A stretch of 64,000 nt of DNA, taken from the NCBI RefSeq assembly GCF_963678545.1, contig NZ_OY782870.1, positions 744,001-808,000 on the forward strand. Direction: 5' to 3'. Below are positions 1-8,457 of the stretch, in pieces. The notes under the pieces were generated by a model. The model was not told the DNA's origin. It saw only the letters and a program-made list of their open reading frames with translations, and made no database searches. The stretch comes from an uncultured Methanomethylovorans sp. GTDB taxonomy: Archaea; Halobacteriota; Methanosarcinia; Methanosarcinales; Methanosarcinaceae. The position numbers and the translations under genes are program-made. Position 1 is the stretch's first letter. Every line of letters begins with the position of its first letter.

Positions 1-108
1 GTCATTCAAATAAGGGATGCTTGACCACCTTCCGATTGAACGTATGTAGCACAATACGGAGGTTTCATAATTACCGACATTTACTCTAAACAAAAACGCA
101 GTAACATA

Positions 109-498
109 ATGTCTAAAATTCGGGGACAAAAAACAAAACCGGAGTTAGCAGTCAGAAAGTTTCTTTTTTCAAAAGGATTCAGATATCGTATCAATGATGA
201 AAGGTATGCCGGAAAACCGGATATTGTCTTACCTAAATATCATACCGCTATTTTTGTTCACGGATGCTTTTGGCATGGTCATGAAGGCTGTAAGGCTGCT
301 GCACTTCCTAAAACAAACACTGATTTTTGGAAAGAGAAAATAGGAAACAATATTGTAAGAGATCGAAAAGATGTGGAATTGCTTAAAAACGCAGGTTGGA
401 ATGTTATTATTGTTTGGAATTGTGAGATTAATACACAAAGGAAAAGGGAAGAAAGATTTGCATCACTTGTTGAAGAGATAAAACAAATCAGGAGGTAA
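109..498 (+). CDS. vsr: Very short patch repair (Vsr-like) endonuclease
   Basis: Vsr nicks 5' of T:G mismatches made by deamination of 5-methylcytosine. The 129-residue protein from the first ATG has the family's core: RGQKTKPEL near the N-terminus, GKPDIVLPK with the catalytic Asp, VHGCFWHGH, and a C-terminal WNVIIVWNCEI segment. The same frame is open upstream to base 40 and reads TDIYSKQKRSNIM, the usual Vsr N-terminus, behind GGAGGT at 58-63; the real start may be an ATT at 70. No cytosine methyltransferase, the usual neighbour, is visible, but only about 100 bases upstream are in the window. The low-GC coding suggests transfer (inference). Confidence 0.85.
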   Translation: MSKIRGQKTKPELAVRKFLFSKGFRYRINDERYAGKPDIVLPKYHTAIFVHGCFWHGHEGCKAAALPKTNTDFWKEKIGNNIVRDRKDVELLKNAGWNVIIVWNCEINTQRKREERFASLVEEIKQIRR

Positions 499-667
499 TT
501 TCTTTTATGCGCCTATGCAATTACGTTTTATCTCTTTAGTTCACGTCCTTCACCTCTCTTATACAATGTCTTTTTATACTCCAATTACCTTCATGTGACA
601 AGATCGAAAAGAGCAAATTCAGCAAAAGTATAATTATATTGTGTTATTATTATAATGGCAGGTCCAG

Positions 668-1759
668 ATGAGTATACAAGAGGAGATTTCCGAGGTCGAG
701 GAAGAATTAAAGAATACGACCTACAACAAGGCCACATCCCATCACATAGGCAAGCTGAAGGCCAAGCTTGCACGCCTGAGGGACGAGGTGGCAAAGAGAG
801 CTGCAAGCAAATCCTCGGGGGAAGGCTATTCCGTAAAGAAATCGGGCGATGCCACCGTTACTCTGGTGGGATTCCCTTCGGTGGGCAAGTCCACGCTGCT
901 CAACAAGCTCACAGATGCCAATTCCGAGGTAGGGGCCTATGAGTTCACCACGCTGGACGTCATTCCTGGTGCCATGGAATATAAGAATGCCACTATCCAG
1001 ATCCTGGACGTACCCGGACTTGTGAAAGGTGCAGCAAGCGGCAGAGGCAGGGGAAAAGAGGTCATAGCTGTGGTAAGGAACACCAACCTGGTCCTGTTCA
1101 TGCTGGATGTTTTCCAGCTTCAGCACTATGATGTCCTTAAGGAAGAGCTGTACCAGTCAGGCATAAGGCTCGACCAGAAAGCTCCTGATGTGGTTATCAA
1201 GAGGCAGGATCGTGGAGGTGTCATAGTCAGCTCTACAATGGAGCTGGAACTGGACGAGGACCTTATCAAGGCCATAGTTAATGATTACAAGATCCACAAT
1301 GCTCACGTGCTAATTAGGGAAAACATAAACGTTGACCAGCTCATCGATGTAGTCATGGGGAACAGAGTGTACATCCCGTCCATCATTGCAGTGAACAAGG
1401 TAGATCTGGCCGACCCTGCTTCCTTGGAAGCGGCAAAACGAAAATTCCCGGATGCAGCTTTCATCTCTGCCGACCGGGATGTTGATCTCCATGTTGTGCA
1501 AGACAACATTTACGATGCCCTTGATTTCATCAGGATCTATCTTAAACCGCAGGGTGGCCCTGCAGATCTCGAAGAGCCCATGATCGTGCAGAATGGTACG
1601 ACCGTAGGGGATGTATGTGACAAGCTGCACAGGGATTTCCGTAGGAAGTTCAGGTATTCTCAGATATGGGGAAGGTCTGCCAAGCACCCCGGGCAGAGAG
1701 CAGGTCTTGACCATGTGCTCAAAGATGAAGACTTGGTAACGCTTATTATCAATATGTGA
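668..1759 (+). CDS. DRG-family GTP-binding protein (OBG-type G domain plus TGS)
   Basis: A cytosolic GTPase of the Obg/DRG family, conserved in archaea and eukaryotes and linked to ribosomes and translation. Of 363 residues, a charged helical N-terminus (1-60) precedes the G domain: P-loop GFPSVGKS at about 68-75, DVPGLVKGA as G3, and NKVD as G4 near 240. The last 80 residues (MIVQNGTTVGDVCDKLH onward) form a TGS domain. Length fits DRG. The ATG at 668 lies about 35 bases below an A/T-rich TATA-like stretch (626-640), suggesting a short leader. It is monocistronic, followed by a hairpin and a tRNA gene. Confidence 0.95.
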   Translation: MSIQEEISEVEEELKNTTYNKATSHHIGKLKAKLARLRDEVAKRAASKSSGEGYSVKKSGDATVTLVGFPSVGKSTLLNKLTDANSEVGAYEFTTLDVIPGAMEYKNATIQILDVPGLVKGAASGRGRGKEVIAVVRNTNLVLFMLDVFQLQHYDVLKEELYQSGIRLDQKAPDVVIKRQDRGGVIVSSTMELELDEDLIKAIVNDYKIHNAHVLIRENINVDQLIDVVMGNRVYIPSIIAVNKVDLADPASLEAAKRKFPDAAFISADRDVDLHVVQDNIYDALDFIRIYLKPQGGPADLEEPMIVQNGTTVGDVCDKLHRDFRRKFRYSQIWGRSAKHPGQRAGLDHVLKDEDLVTLIINM

Positions 1760-1781
1760 CAATCGATACCCATAAGAACCA

Positions 1782-1803
1782 GCAGGTCTATATCAGGACC
1801 TGC
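1782..1803 (+). terminator. Hairpin between drg and tRNA-Gln
   Basis: GCAGGTC (1782-1788) pairs with GACCTGC (1797-1803) around an 8-base loop, 23 bases after the GTPase stop. No T-run follows, so a terminator role is only possible; it could instead be an mRNA 3' end or processing structure. Confidence 0.35.
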
Positions 1804-1834
1804 GTCAATTCGACCGTAATCTAACAATCAGCAT

Positions 1835-1907
1835 AGTCCTGTAGGGTAGTGGTCAATCCTTTCGGCCTTTGGAGCCGAAGACGGTGGTTCGAATCCGCCC
1901 AGGACTA
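1835..1907 (+). tRNA. tRNA-Gln (anticodon TTG)
   Basis: A 73-base cloverleaf. The acceptor arms AGTCCTG (1835-1841) and CAGGACT (1900-1906) pair perfectly, with A1907 as discriminator and no encoded CCA. The anticodon stem TCGGC/GCCGA (1862-1866/1874-1878) encloses a 7-base loop with TTG at 1869-1871, reading CAA and CAG. The T arm contains GGTTCGAATCC. No intron. In methanogens this tRNA is usually charged with Glu and amidated by GatDE (established knowledge). Confidence 0.97.
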
Positions 1908-2113
1908 TCAAAATATTTTCAGTAGTCCTAAGCTGTTACTGCTTCTTACACTATTCTTTTGTAATACTTTGTATATATGTGATTTATAGTCATTTCCTTT
2001 GTTAGGAGAGGTAATTTTCTCTTAAACATGTAAAATTGGCAGTCATGAGCATTATGTCTAAACCCATTTAGTTGTAAACAAAATATATATAATACAAATG
2101 ATAATAATAAAAT

Positions 2114-2353
2114 ATGGGAAAATCAAAAGGATTTGTATTTATAGGTTTAGCACTCGGTGGCATAACAGGGTTTTTATTAAGACCGAGTGTTCCATTAGTA
2201 GGACAGCTCCCTCTTGAAACAGTACTTACAAGAGGATCAGAACTAAAAGGATTTAATGCGATGCTAATACCATACGCAGAGACATCTTTCAATTATGTCC
2301 TGGCCGGAGCTATAATAGGAGCTGGTTTTTTTTGGTTTTTTAGTAAAAGATAA
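2114..2353 (+). CDS. Small two-helix membrane protein, unknown
   Basis: I do not recognise this 79-residue protein. It has two hydrophobic segments, about 7-23 (FVFIGLALGGITGFLLR) and 62-76 (VLAGAIIGAGFFWFF), joined by a polar loop of about 38 residues, and a Lys/Arg-rich C-terminus. A TATA-like AAAATATATATAATAC (2080-2095) lies about 25 bases before the ATG, so a leaderless transcript is likely. It stands alone between tRNA-Gln and IS debris. Confidence 0.6.
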   Translation: MGKSKGFVFIGLALGGITGFLLRPSVPLVGQLPLETVLTRGSELKGFNAMLIPYAETSFNYVLAGAIIGAGFFWFFSKR

Positions 2354-2830
2354 AGACTGACATTACCAAAGGACAAAGCCTAAAATGTTTTGACTCCCGA
2401 CCGGATCACTATAAACTTTTTATACTCCTAATAACGATCGTGCTTATTGTCTTCTCTTGAAGAATAGATTACTTTCTAAGATGTTACTGCTTTTTCTAGT
2501 AATCCACACACAGTATTTTAGTATCTGATACTATAACTCGATAGACGTTAATAGCATGTACTCTTCTCTTTTTAGATCAGGTTCAGGTTCTTATATCAAT
2601 TAATCTACCCCTGAACTGGGTACCTTTCGATTTCTCTTTGTCATTCCTCAATAAATTTTACGATTTTATTCTGCTTTAATACAATTTTAAGGACTAAATA
2701 GGATGTACTTTTGCGAGGGGAGGTATTAACTACCTATGATGTTCTAAAAAAAGATAATTATTCCTGTAATAGATATACAAGATCAAAGGACCCTAATTAC
2801 TATTGAGGCAAGAAACGAATATTTCTGCGG
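2354..2830. other. Gene-less stretch with IS debris
   Basis: No credible coding sequence in these 477 bases. The right part (2646-2794) is an IS end fragment listed separately. The left part is A/T-rich and shows nothing recognisable, consistent with decayed mobile DNA. Confidence 0.6.
2646..2794. mobile_element. Solo end fragment of the 1255-bp IS
   Basis: These 149 bases match 10641-10790 nearly perfectly (a few substitutions and one base in an A-run), including the terminal AAGGACCCT. They are the transposase-upstream end of the IS at 9536-10790 without the transposase. The left breakpoint falls at the right arm of the IS leader hairpin. A deletion remnant, not a complete element. Confidence 0.9.
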
Positions 2831-5800
2831 TCAACAATACGGAATAGTAAAAGTGAAAATGCTTCCCTTTCCTACCTCGCTCTCAACCCATATGTTGCCA
2901 CCGTGCATCTCAACATATTTCTTGACAAGAATGAGACCAAGTCCTGTTCCTTCGTGTTCGCGTGTCATGTATGAGTTCAGCTGTTGAAATGGCTGGAACA
3001 GCTTATGCAAGTCCTTTGTTGCAATCCCTATGCCGTTATCTATCACACTGATCTCAAGCATGTTACCAATGCGATGTGCAGTGATATCTACATATCCTTT
3101 TTCGGGTGTGAATTTGATGGCATTGCTCGCAAGGTTATAGAGGATCTGTTTGAATTTGGTATTATCTGCATTGATGCTCCCAAGCTCTGAATCAATCTTG
3201 AAATCAATCTCAATCTTCTTTTTGAGTGCTAGAGGAACTACCAACATCTTTACCTCATCAATTGCTTCAGAAACGGGGAAGGATTCGTAGTGAAGTTCCA
3301 TTTTGCCTGCATCTATTTTTGACAGGTCGAGGATATCGTTGATTAGTTCCAGCAGATGTTTTCCGCCTGTTGAAATGTTATTGGTATACCTTGTTTGTTT
3401 TTCATTCAGGTTCCCAGCAGCTCCATCGAGCAACATATCAGAAAAACCTATGATCGAATTAAGCGGAGTTCTCAACTCATGGCTCATGGTTGATAGGAAC
3501 TCTCCCTTACTCTTATTTGCATCTTCGGCAGCTAGTTTAGCATGCAGCAACATATCTTCGGCCTGCTTTCTTTCGGTAATATTTCTACACACACAAAATA
3601 CCAGTTTCTGCTCCCCGAACATAGTTCCGTTTGAACTTATTTCAACGTCAATGAAAGTGCCGTCCTTACAACGGTGACGTGTCTCAAAATGATCACCAAA
3701 TTCGTTTACATGCTCAATTATTTCAAGCAATTCTTCACGTGTCCATTGGGTATCCCAGTCCCAAAGATGTAACTGGAGTGCTTCCTCAAGAGAATAGCCA
3801 AGCATATCCGCAAATTTCTGGTTCACCTCGTAAACTTTGCCATTCTGGTCAAGGACAACTATCCCATCGCTGGACTGTTCGATAAGTATACGCCTTTTCG
3901 TTGCTTCTTCAGCGATTTTGAGCTCAGTCTGCTTACGTTCCGTTATATCTTGCAGAGTGCCGTATAACTTTACGACTTTATCATCGTTTATTAGAGGATG
4001 CCCAATCGCTCTGACCCATTTATGTGTGCCTTTTGCCGAGATAAATTCAAGTTCAATGTCATATGGTTTTCTTTTTTCAATAGCATCATTGATAGCTTGT
4101 ATGATGATCTCCCTTGATCCTGGAGGGTAACGGTCAAATCCACCATGCAGGTCTCGAACCTCATCCGTTTCATTTATCTTTTTAACCTCGGGAGTCAATG
4201 TAGCTTTTCCAGATGCTATATCTAATTCCCAACCACCGATTTTGGCAATTCTACCAACTTCATTTAGAAGAGCCTCATTTCCTCGCAGTTTATTCTCTAT
4301 CTGTTTTAGTTCGGTAATATCATGAATAGTTCCCATAATGATATTTTGTTCAACGAAGTATTCCGCCACTGAGTGTATGTCGCAGATTTCTCCATCGTTT
4401 TGCCTCATTATCTTGAACTGCACATCATAAGGTGACTTTCCTTCCACAAGATGCTTGAGGGCTGTATCTAGCATAGAACGATATTCAGGCAATGGTACCT
4501 TTTGAACATCTTCAATGGTATAGTGTCCAGTCTTTAATCCATATATGCGGAATGTCTCCTCTGAAATATCTATCATTCTGGAATTCAGATCAAATTCCCA
4601 GCTTCCAAAGCCTCCAACTTTCTGTGCAGTACGAAGCTGCATTTCTCTCCTTTGCAACTCTTCTTTATCCAGCTTGCGCCGAGTAATATCCCGGCCAACC
4701 CCGAGTACACCTATCAGATGTCCATTTGAGTCGTACATAGGACTTTTGATCGTCTCAAGATATTCTCTATGCCCATCATCAGTATAAGTGATCCACTCTT
4801 CATTTATTGTGGGTTTACCAGCTGCAATGGCTCTTCTATCATTTTGGGTGAAAAAGTCTGCCAGTTCTTTATCTACAAAATCATAATCTGTTTTGCCAAC
4901 AATTTGTGCTTCCTTTGCAGCATAAAAGCGTTCAAACTTTGAATTGCACATAAGGAAAATACCATTTTGATCTTTTAGCCAGACTAGATCCGGGATGGTA
5001 TCCACCAATGTACGCAACTGTCCCTTGCTATTCAATAGTGAATTTTCTGCAAATCTACGATAAGTTCTATCTTCTCCAATACTGGTAATACTTGAAATAT
5101 TGCCATTTCTGTCCTTCAAGACAGTATTGTTCCAGGCAATCATTCTCTTATGACCATCTTTTGTGACAATCTCGTTTTCATAATATGATGGGAAATCTGC
5201 AGTTTCAATTGTCTTGAGGAAGAAGGTCTTGATCTTAGATGTTATGTCTGCTGGCAGAAAGATGTCAAACCAACTCTTGCCAAGAACATCTTCTCTTTTC
5301 CTTCCTGTCAGATCAAGCAAAAAATCATTGCAAAAGATAATATTTCCATTAAGATCCAGCATAACTCCGACAAGTTGCAGGTTATTGAGGATACTATGGA
5401 GATGTTTTTCAGATTCAATCTTATCAATTTCTATTTTTTCTCTTTCAGTGATATCTACATATTGTAAGATCACACCTGTTGGATAGTTTTGGGAAAGTGG
5501 CTGAACTTTAATTAAAAAGCAGTTTGTATTATCAGCATCTTGAGAGGGAAATTCCAATTTGAATCTCTTCAATCTACCATTAATAACATCCCTTATACCC
5601 TTCGCCAAAGCAGCAGCTTCGTCTGATCTGTTACCAGTCGCTTTATCACAAACTTTCAGATAATTAGTTCTTTCACTATATATTTTGGGGTTCAGAATAT
5701 TATTTGTAACCATTTCCTTCCAATTTTCGTAGGCACAAATAATTGTCCCTTCTGAAGATAGGACTATAATACTATCTTCCAAATAATCACCAGGATCCGC

Positions 5801-5842
5801 TTCAAATACGGAGTTTGAAAAGTTATTATTTTTTTTGGGCAT
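2831..5842 (-). CDS. Soluble multi-PAS sensor histidine kinase
   Basis: A 1003-residue kinase with no membrane segment, so probably a cytosolic sensor. About six PAS/PAC units fill residues 10-770; several carry the ITERK/DITERKQ linker that ends PAC motifs. A HisKA domain follows, with the phospho-acceptor His in MSHELRTPLN near 785, then a HATPase_c domain with N, G1 (DNGIGI) and G2 (GTGLGL) boxes to the C-terminus. No receiver domain is fused and no response regulator is adjacent, as is common in Methanosarcinaceae. A TATA-like run on the minus strand near 5886-5895 lies about 45 bases upstream. Signal unknown; PAS domains may bind haem, flavin or small ligands. Confidence 0.95.
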   Translation of the reverse strand: MPKKNNNFSNSVFEADPGDYLEDSIIVLSSEGTIICAYENWKEMVTNNILNPKIYSERTNYLKVCDKATGNRSDEAAALAKGIRDVINGRLKRFKLEFPSQDADNTNCFLIKVQPLSQNYPTGVILQYVDITEREKIEIDKIESEKHLHSILNNLQLVGVMLDLNGNIIFCNDFLLDLTGRKREDVLGKSWFDIFLPADITSKIKTFFLKTIETADFPSYYENEIVTKDGHKRMIAWNNTVLKDRNGNISSITSIGEDRTYRRFAENSLLNSKGQLRTLVDTIPDLVWLKDQNGIFLMCNSKFERFYAAKEAQIVGKTDYDFVDKELADFFTQNDRRAIAAGKPTINEEWITYTDDGHREYLETIKSPMYDSNGHLIGVLGVGRDITRRKLDKEELQRREMQLRTAQKVGGFGSWEFDLNSRMIDISEETFRIYGLKTGHYTIEDVQKVPLPEYRSMLDTALKHLVEGKSPYDVQFKIMRQNDGEICDIHSVAEYFVEQNIIMGTIHDITELKQIENKLRGNEALLNEVGRIAKIGGWELDIASGKATLTPEVKKINETDEVRDLHGGFDRYPPGSREIIIQAINDAIEKRKPYDIELEFISAKGTHKWVRAIGHPLINDDKVVKLYGTLQDITERKQTELKIAEEATKRRILIEQSSDGIVVLDQNGKVYEVNQKFADMLGYSLEEALQLHLWDWDTQWTREELLEIIEHVNEFGDHFETRHRCKDGTFIDVEISSNGTMFGEQKLVFCVCRNITERKQAEDMLLHAKLAAEDANKSKGEFLSTMSHELRTPLNSIIGFSDMLLDGAAGNLNEKQTRYTNNISTGGKHLLELINDILDLSKIDAGKMELHYESFPVSEAIDEVKMLVVPLALKKKIEIDFKIDSELGSINADNTKFKQILYNLASNAIKFTPEKGYVDITAHRIGNMLEISVIDNGIGIATKDLHKLFQPFQQLNSYMTREHEGTGLGLILVKKYVEMHGGNIWVESEVGKGSIFTFTIPYC

Positions 5843-5949
5843 AATATGGTGTTGTTGATTTATATTGATTTTTATATATCATCACTATATATAAGTTGCC
5901 TACAAAGTTACATGGTAATCTTTGTAATTACAAATAAAACCTCAAATAT

Positions 5950-6057
5950 CAGAGGGTATTTGTCGGGCTGCCCTCTGTCCAATATTGCTAATCACAGGGA
6001 TAGGGTGCGAGAAAAGGGATATTTGCTTGCATAAATTCCAGTGCCTGTATCCCTATG
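5950..6057 (-). terminator. Two hairpins after the cytochrome c gene
   Basis: Reading down the minus strand, TATCCCTATG (6048-6057) can pair with CACAGGGATA (5993-6002) with one G-U, and then CAGAGGG/CCCTCTG (5950-5956/5971-5977) forms a second stem followed by a T-rich stretch. They lie just beyond the cytochrome stop codon; probable transcript end. Confidence 0.45.
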
Positions 6058-6070
6058 CCCCGTTTTTATT

Positions 6071-6676
6071 TCATAGTGTCTTGATGTATTGCAATGTGTC
6101 ATTAAGGTCTTTATCAGACATTTGCCATCTTGGCATTGTTGGTGACAGAGACTCTCCGGAGGGATCAAGGCCATCCCTGATAGCTGTCATAATGGCTTCA
6201 TCGGTATATGGTGGATTTTCTATAGTTGTCAATGAAGCGTATGTGATATCAGCAGGTATAGTATATCCCATCATCACAGGTACTCCTCCATTTCCGTCCA
6301 CACCGTGACAGTTGACACAGCCACCCCCGTGTGTGTAGAGCCATTGTGGACCATAAGATGTAGTAATTCTCTTGCCCGTTTCATTGAATCCGGTGTAATA
6401 GATGGTTTCACCGTTTGAATCGAACTTTGTCTTGATGCCTTCTACATTATATGGATAAGCACCTGAGCCCATCATACTTCCCTGCTGGCCATAACCCGCT
6501 CCCATCATTCCACCTTGTTGGTTATAGCCTGACCCCATCATGCCTCTTCCATAACCATAGCCCATTATTCCACTGTAACCCGAATTCTGTATGCTCATCA
6601 TATACAGTATCATTACTAGAATTGCAACTATGGCAACTCCAATAATACCCAAGAAGTAGTGTTCCATTTTAGCCAT
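6071..6676 (-). CDS. Membrane-anchored monohaem class I cytochrome c
   Basis: A 201-residue protein with one N-terminal transmembrane anchor (about 7-28), then a Gly/Met/Tyr-rich spacer (33-75) with GYxQQGxMMGxG-like repeats, and a cytochrome c domain. CVNCH at 120-124 binds haem covalently; MPRW about 25 residues before the end supplies the likely distal Met ligand, followed by the usual final helix (DLNDTLQYI). It should sit outside the membrane as an electron carrier. GGGAGG (minus strand, 6683-6688) is 6 bases before the ATG and can be sequestered in a hairpin. No partner oxidoreductase is adjacent. A class I monohaem cytochrome is unusual for a methanogen; transfer from bacteria is possible. 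Confidence 0.88.
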   Translation of the reverse strand: MAKMEHYFLGIIGVAIVAILVMILYMMSIQNSGYSGIMGYGYGRGMMGSGYNQQGGMMGAGYGQQGSMMGSGAYPYNVEGIKTKFDSNGETIYYTGFNETGKRITTSYGPQWLYTHGGGCVNCHGVDGNGGVPVMMGYTIPADITYASLTTIENPPYTDEAIMTAIRDGLDPSGESLSPTMPRWQMSDKDLNDTLQYIKTL

Positions 6677-6682
6677 TATTAA

Positions 6683-6738
6683 CCTCCCACATTTATATGT
6701 AAATTTATGATTGAGTTAAATATAAGGTTATGTGGGAG
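6683..6738 (-). promoter_or_regulatory. Hairpin that can hide the cytochrome c ribosome binding site
   Basis: In the minus-strand transcript CTCCCACAT (from 6730-6738) is the exact complement of ATGTGGGAG (from 6684-6692), which contains most of the Shine-Dalgarno sequence of the cytochrome gene. Nine perfect pairs around a 37-base loop could switch translation; the regulator is unknown. Confidence 0.45.
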
Positions 6739-6962
6739 ATTTGTTGGAAAAGGAGAAAACGAGATGGGAGCGATTAAGCCTTAACTTGTTGGGTGTGAAA
6801 AGGATTGAATAACTATATTCCCGTCTTTGCACTGGAAATGTAGGTTAAAATATAATTTTTATCAGCACCTTGTTTACAAAACAAGTTTTGCTATGAAACA
6901 TCGACAAAGTTCAGAAGAACTTACAGCAAAATTGGAACAATGCTTCGAAGCTTTAATAAGTT

Positions 6963-7978
6963 GCTGAATCGGCTCTGTAGAAATGCTACTTTTGCTTTTA
7001 TTTTGACCTAATAATTTAAAAAGAATAAATCCCCTGAGTATTACTTTCCACTGAAACACAAAGGGGATGATTGTGTTTTGTCAAATAAGTACTTAAAGTT
7101 TGTTGATACAGCTTTAGCTGTATCAGGAAAATCACACCTGCCGATCTATAGTTGCAAATATTCGAAAAGGAAATATACACAACACCAGCTATTGACCTTG
7201 ATTTTGTTAAAAGAATATCTTAATGTAGATTACAGAAGTATTGTTGAACTTGTTGAATTAATGGAGAGTTTGAAGTTAAGAATTGGTTTAAAAGAGGTTC
7301 CACATTATACCACACTTCACAAGTTTATAACTAGACTTAGGTCAATTCTTTTCAGATCGTTGTTACAGCAAACACTAAAACTGTTCTATTCATATGGCGA
7401 AAAAATAGAGATAATTGCCATTGATTCGAGTGGATTTACGAGTGGTCACTGTAGCTACTATTACTCTTTTAGGACTGGAAAGAAACGTAGATCATTCCTA
7501 AAAGTGAGTATTTCCATTGATACAAAGAAGTTTATTATCACTGGTTTTAAGATATCTGGTAAGCCTATCCATGATCCAAAGCATGCGATGACATTGCTAC
7601 GGCAATGTCATAAAAATCGCCAATCAAAGTTTTACCTTATGGACAAAGGTTACGATTCTGAAGCTATACATTCTCTAGTAAGGGAAGAACTAGACGCAGT
7701 AGCTATGATTCCTTTGAGAGAAAGGAAAAGGAAGAAGATCAAGGGTAAGTATCGTAGAAAAATGATCGATGAGTTTGAGGAAATATTGTACCATTGCAGA
7801 AATCTTGTAGAAACGATGTTCTCTGTTCTGAAAAGGAAATACGGGGAAGAAGTGAAGGCAAAAAAGTATTGGAATCAAGCAAAAGAGGTTAAATTGAAAC
7901 TATTAGTGCATAACCTTGACAGGTATGTCAAGGTTACATATATTGTTCAAATGAGCATTTCTACAAAGCCGCTGAATC
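6963..7978. mobile_element. IS5-type insertion sequence, 1000 bp, with 8-bp target duplication
   Basis: Element 6971-7970. Its ends GGCTCTGTAGAAATGCT (6971-6987) and AGCATTTCTACAAAGCC (7954-7970) are inverted repeats with one mismatch. The 8-base sequence GCTGAATC flanks it directly (6963-6970 and 7971-7978). A single DDE transposase fills it. Eight-base duplications are typical of the ISH1 group of IS5. Intact ends and duplication indicate a recent insertion. Confidence 0.92.
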
Positions 7979-7986
7979 ATACTTAA
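7078..7986 (+). CDS. IS5-family DDE transposase
   Basis: A 302-residue transposase with a TTG start at 7078 placed 7 bases after GGGGATGA. The N-terminal 100 residues are the helical DNA-binding region. Catalytic residues follow the DDE pattern: [16 protein letters not shown], and a final Glu in [13 protein letters not shown]. The reading frame runs through the right inverted repeat and the duplicated target, so the last residues and the TAA come from host DNA (element ends at 7970). The gene appears intact. Confidence 0.93.
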   Translation: MSNKYLKFVDTALAVSGKSHLPIYSCKYSKRKYTQHQLLTLILLKEYLNVDYRSIVELVELMESLKLRIGLKEVPHYTTLHKFITRLRSILFRSLLQQTLKLFYSYGEKIEIIAIDSSGFTSGHCSYYYSFRTGKKRRSFLKVSISIDTKKFIITGFKISGKPIHDPKHAMTLLRQCHKNRQSKFYLMDKGYDSEAIHSLVREELDAVAMIPLRERKRKKIKGKYRRKMIDEFEEILYHCRNLVETMFSVLKRKYGEEVKAKKYWNQAKEVKLKLLVHNLDRYVKVTYIVQMSISTKPLNHT

Positions 7987-8001
7987 TTAAAGGGTGTTTG
8001 T

Positions 8002-8178
8002 ATGGAGAATGAAGAGAGTCCAAAGAAACGAATTTTTCCAACGATTCCAGTAATACTATTAGTTACTGGTATATTGTGGTTGTTTGGCGAATTGCTAAAA
8101 ATCGATATTCCGTGGTTTCCAGTTGTATTAATAATAGTTGGAATTGCCGGATTAATAGAGTTTTATAAAGGAAAGTAA
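8002..8178 (+). CDS. Small membrane protein, LiaI/LiaF-like (DUF5668-like)
   Basis: A 58-residue reading frame starting 31 bases after the IS end. A charged N-terminus MENEESPKKR precedes two helices: IPVILLVTGILWLFGELL and IPWFPVVLIIVGIAGLIEF, ending in YKGK. The pattern of a small hydrophobic hairpin with W-F-P at the start of helix two and a glycine-rich centre resembles the LiaI-LiaF-like transmembrane region. Function unknown. The IS insertion has separated it from its original upstream DNA, and its promoter may now lie in the IS. Confidence 0.65.
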   Translation: MENEESPKKRIFPTIPVILLVTGILWLFGELLKIDIPWFPVVLIIVGIAGLIEFYKGK

Positions 8179-8457
8179 AGTTCCTCTATATTTTGTTGAT
8201 GAGGTTGATGAAGGGATTTGTTACATTCCGTTAACAGAATTCTAAGGTAGATAAGTCATTTACCCTCAGCAAGCATGCAAGCGAGAGGTTGAAAATGTGG
8301 TAAAGGCTGTGATTCAAAATAGGTTACCAAGCCATTCTAAAGTTTCGTTGGCAAAGGGGTATGAATCATCGATTTGCATAACATTTAGTTAGACTCAATT
8401 CCACCCTCTATCTAAATGCGGCAATAATTTAAGGAAGAGATAAATATCATAGAAAAT
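8179..8457. other. Intergenic stretch, no recognised feature
   Basis: No coding sequence, tRNA or convincing repeat found. Short A/T-rich runs before 8458 may hold the promoter of the DUF3795 gene. Confidence 0.5.

Noticed and set aside
655..942. Open frame overlapping the DRG GTPase start
   Set aside because: Out of frame with a strong family match at 668-1759 and has no protein-like pattern.
6893..6967. 24-codon frame (MKHRQSSEEL...) before the IS
   Set aside because: Too short to support; its stop lies in the target duplication, so it was not created by the insertion, but nothing shows it is translated.
6874..7059. Minus-strand open frame across the left end of the 1000-bp IS
   Set aside because: It spans the IS boundary and has no family features; the element and transposase on the plus strand explain the region.
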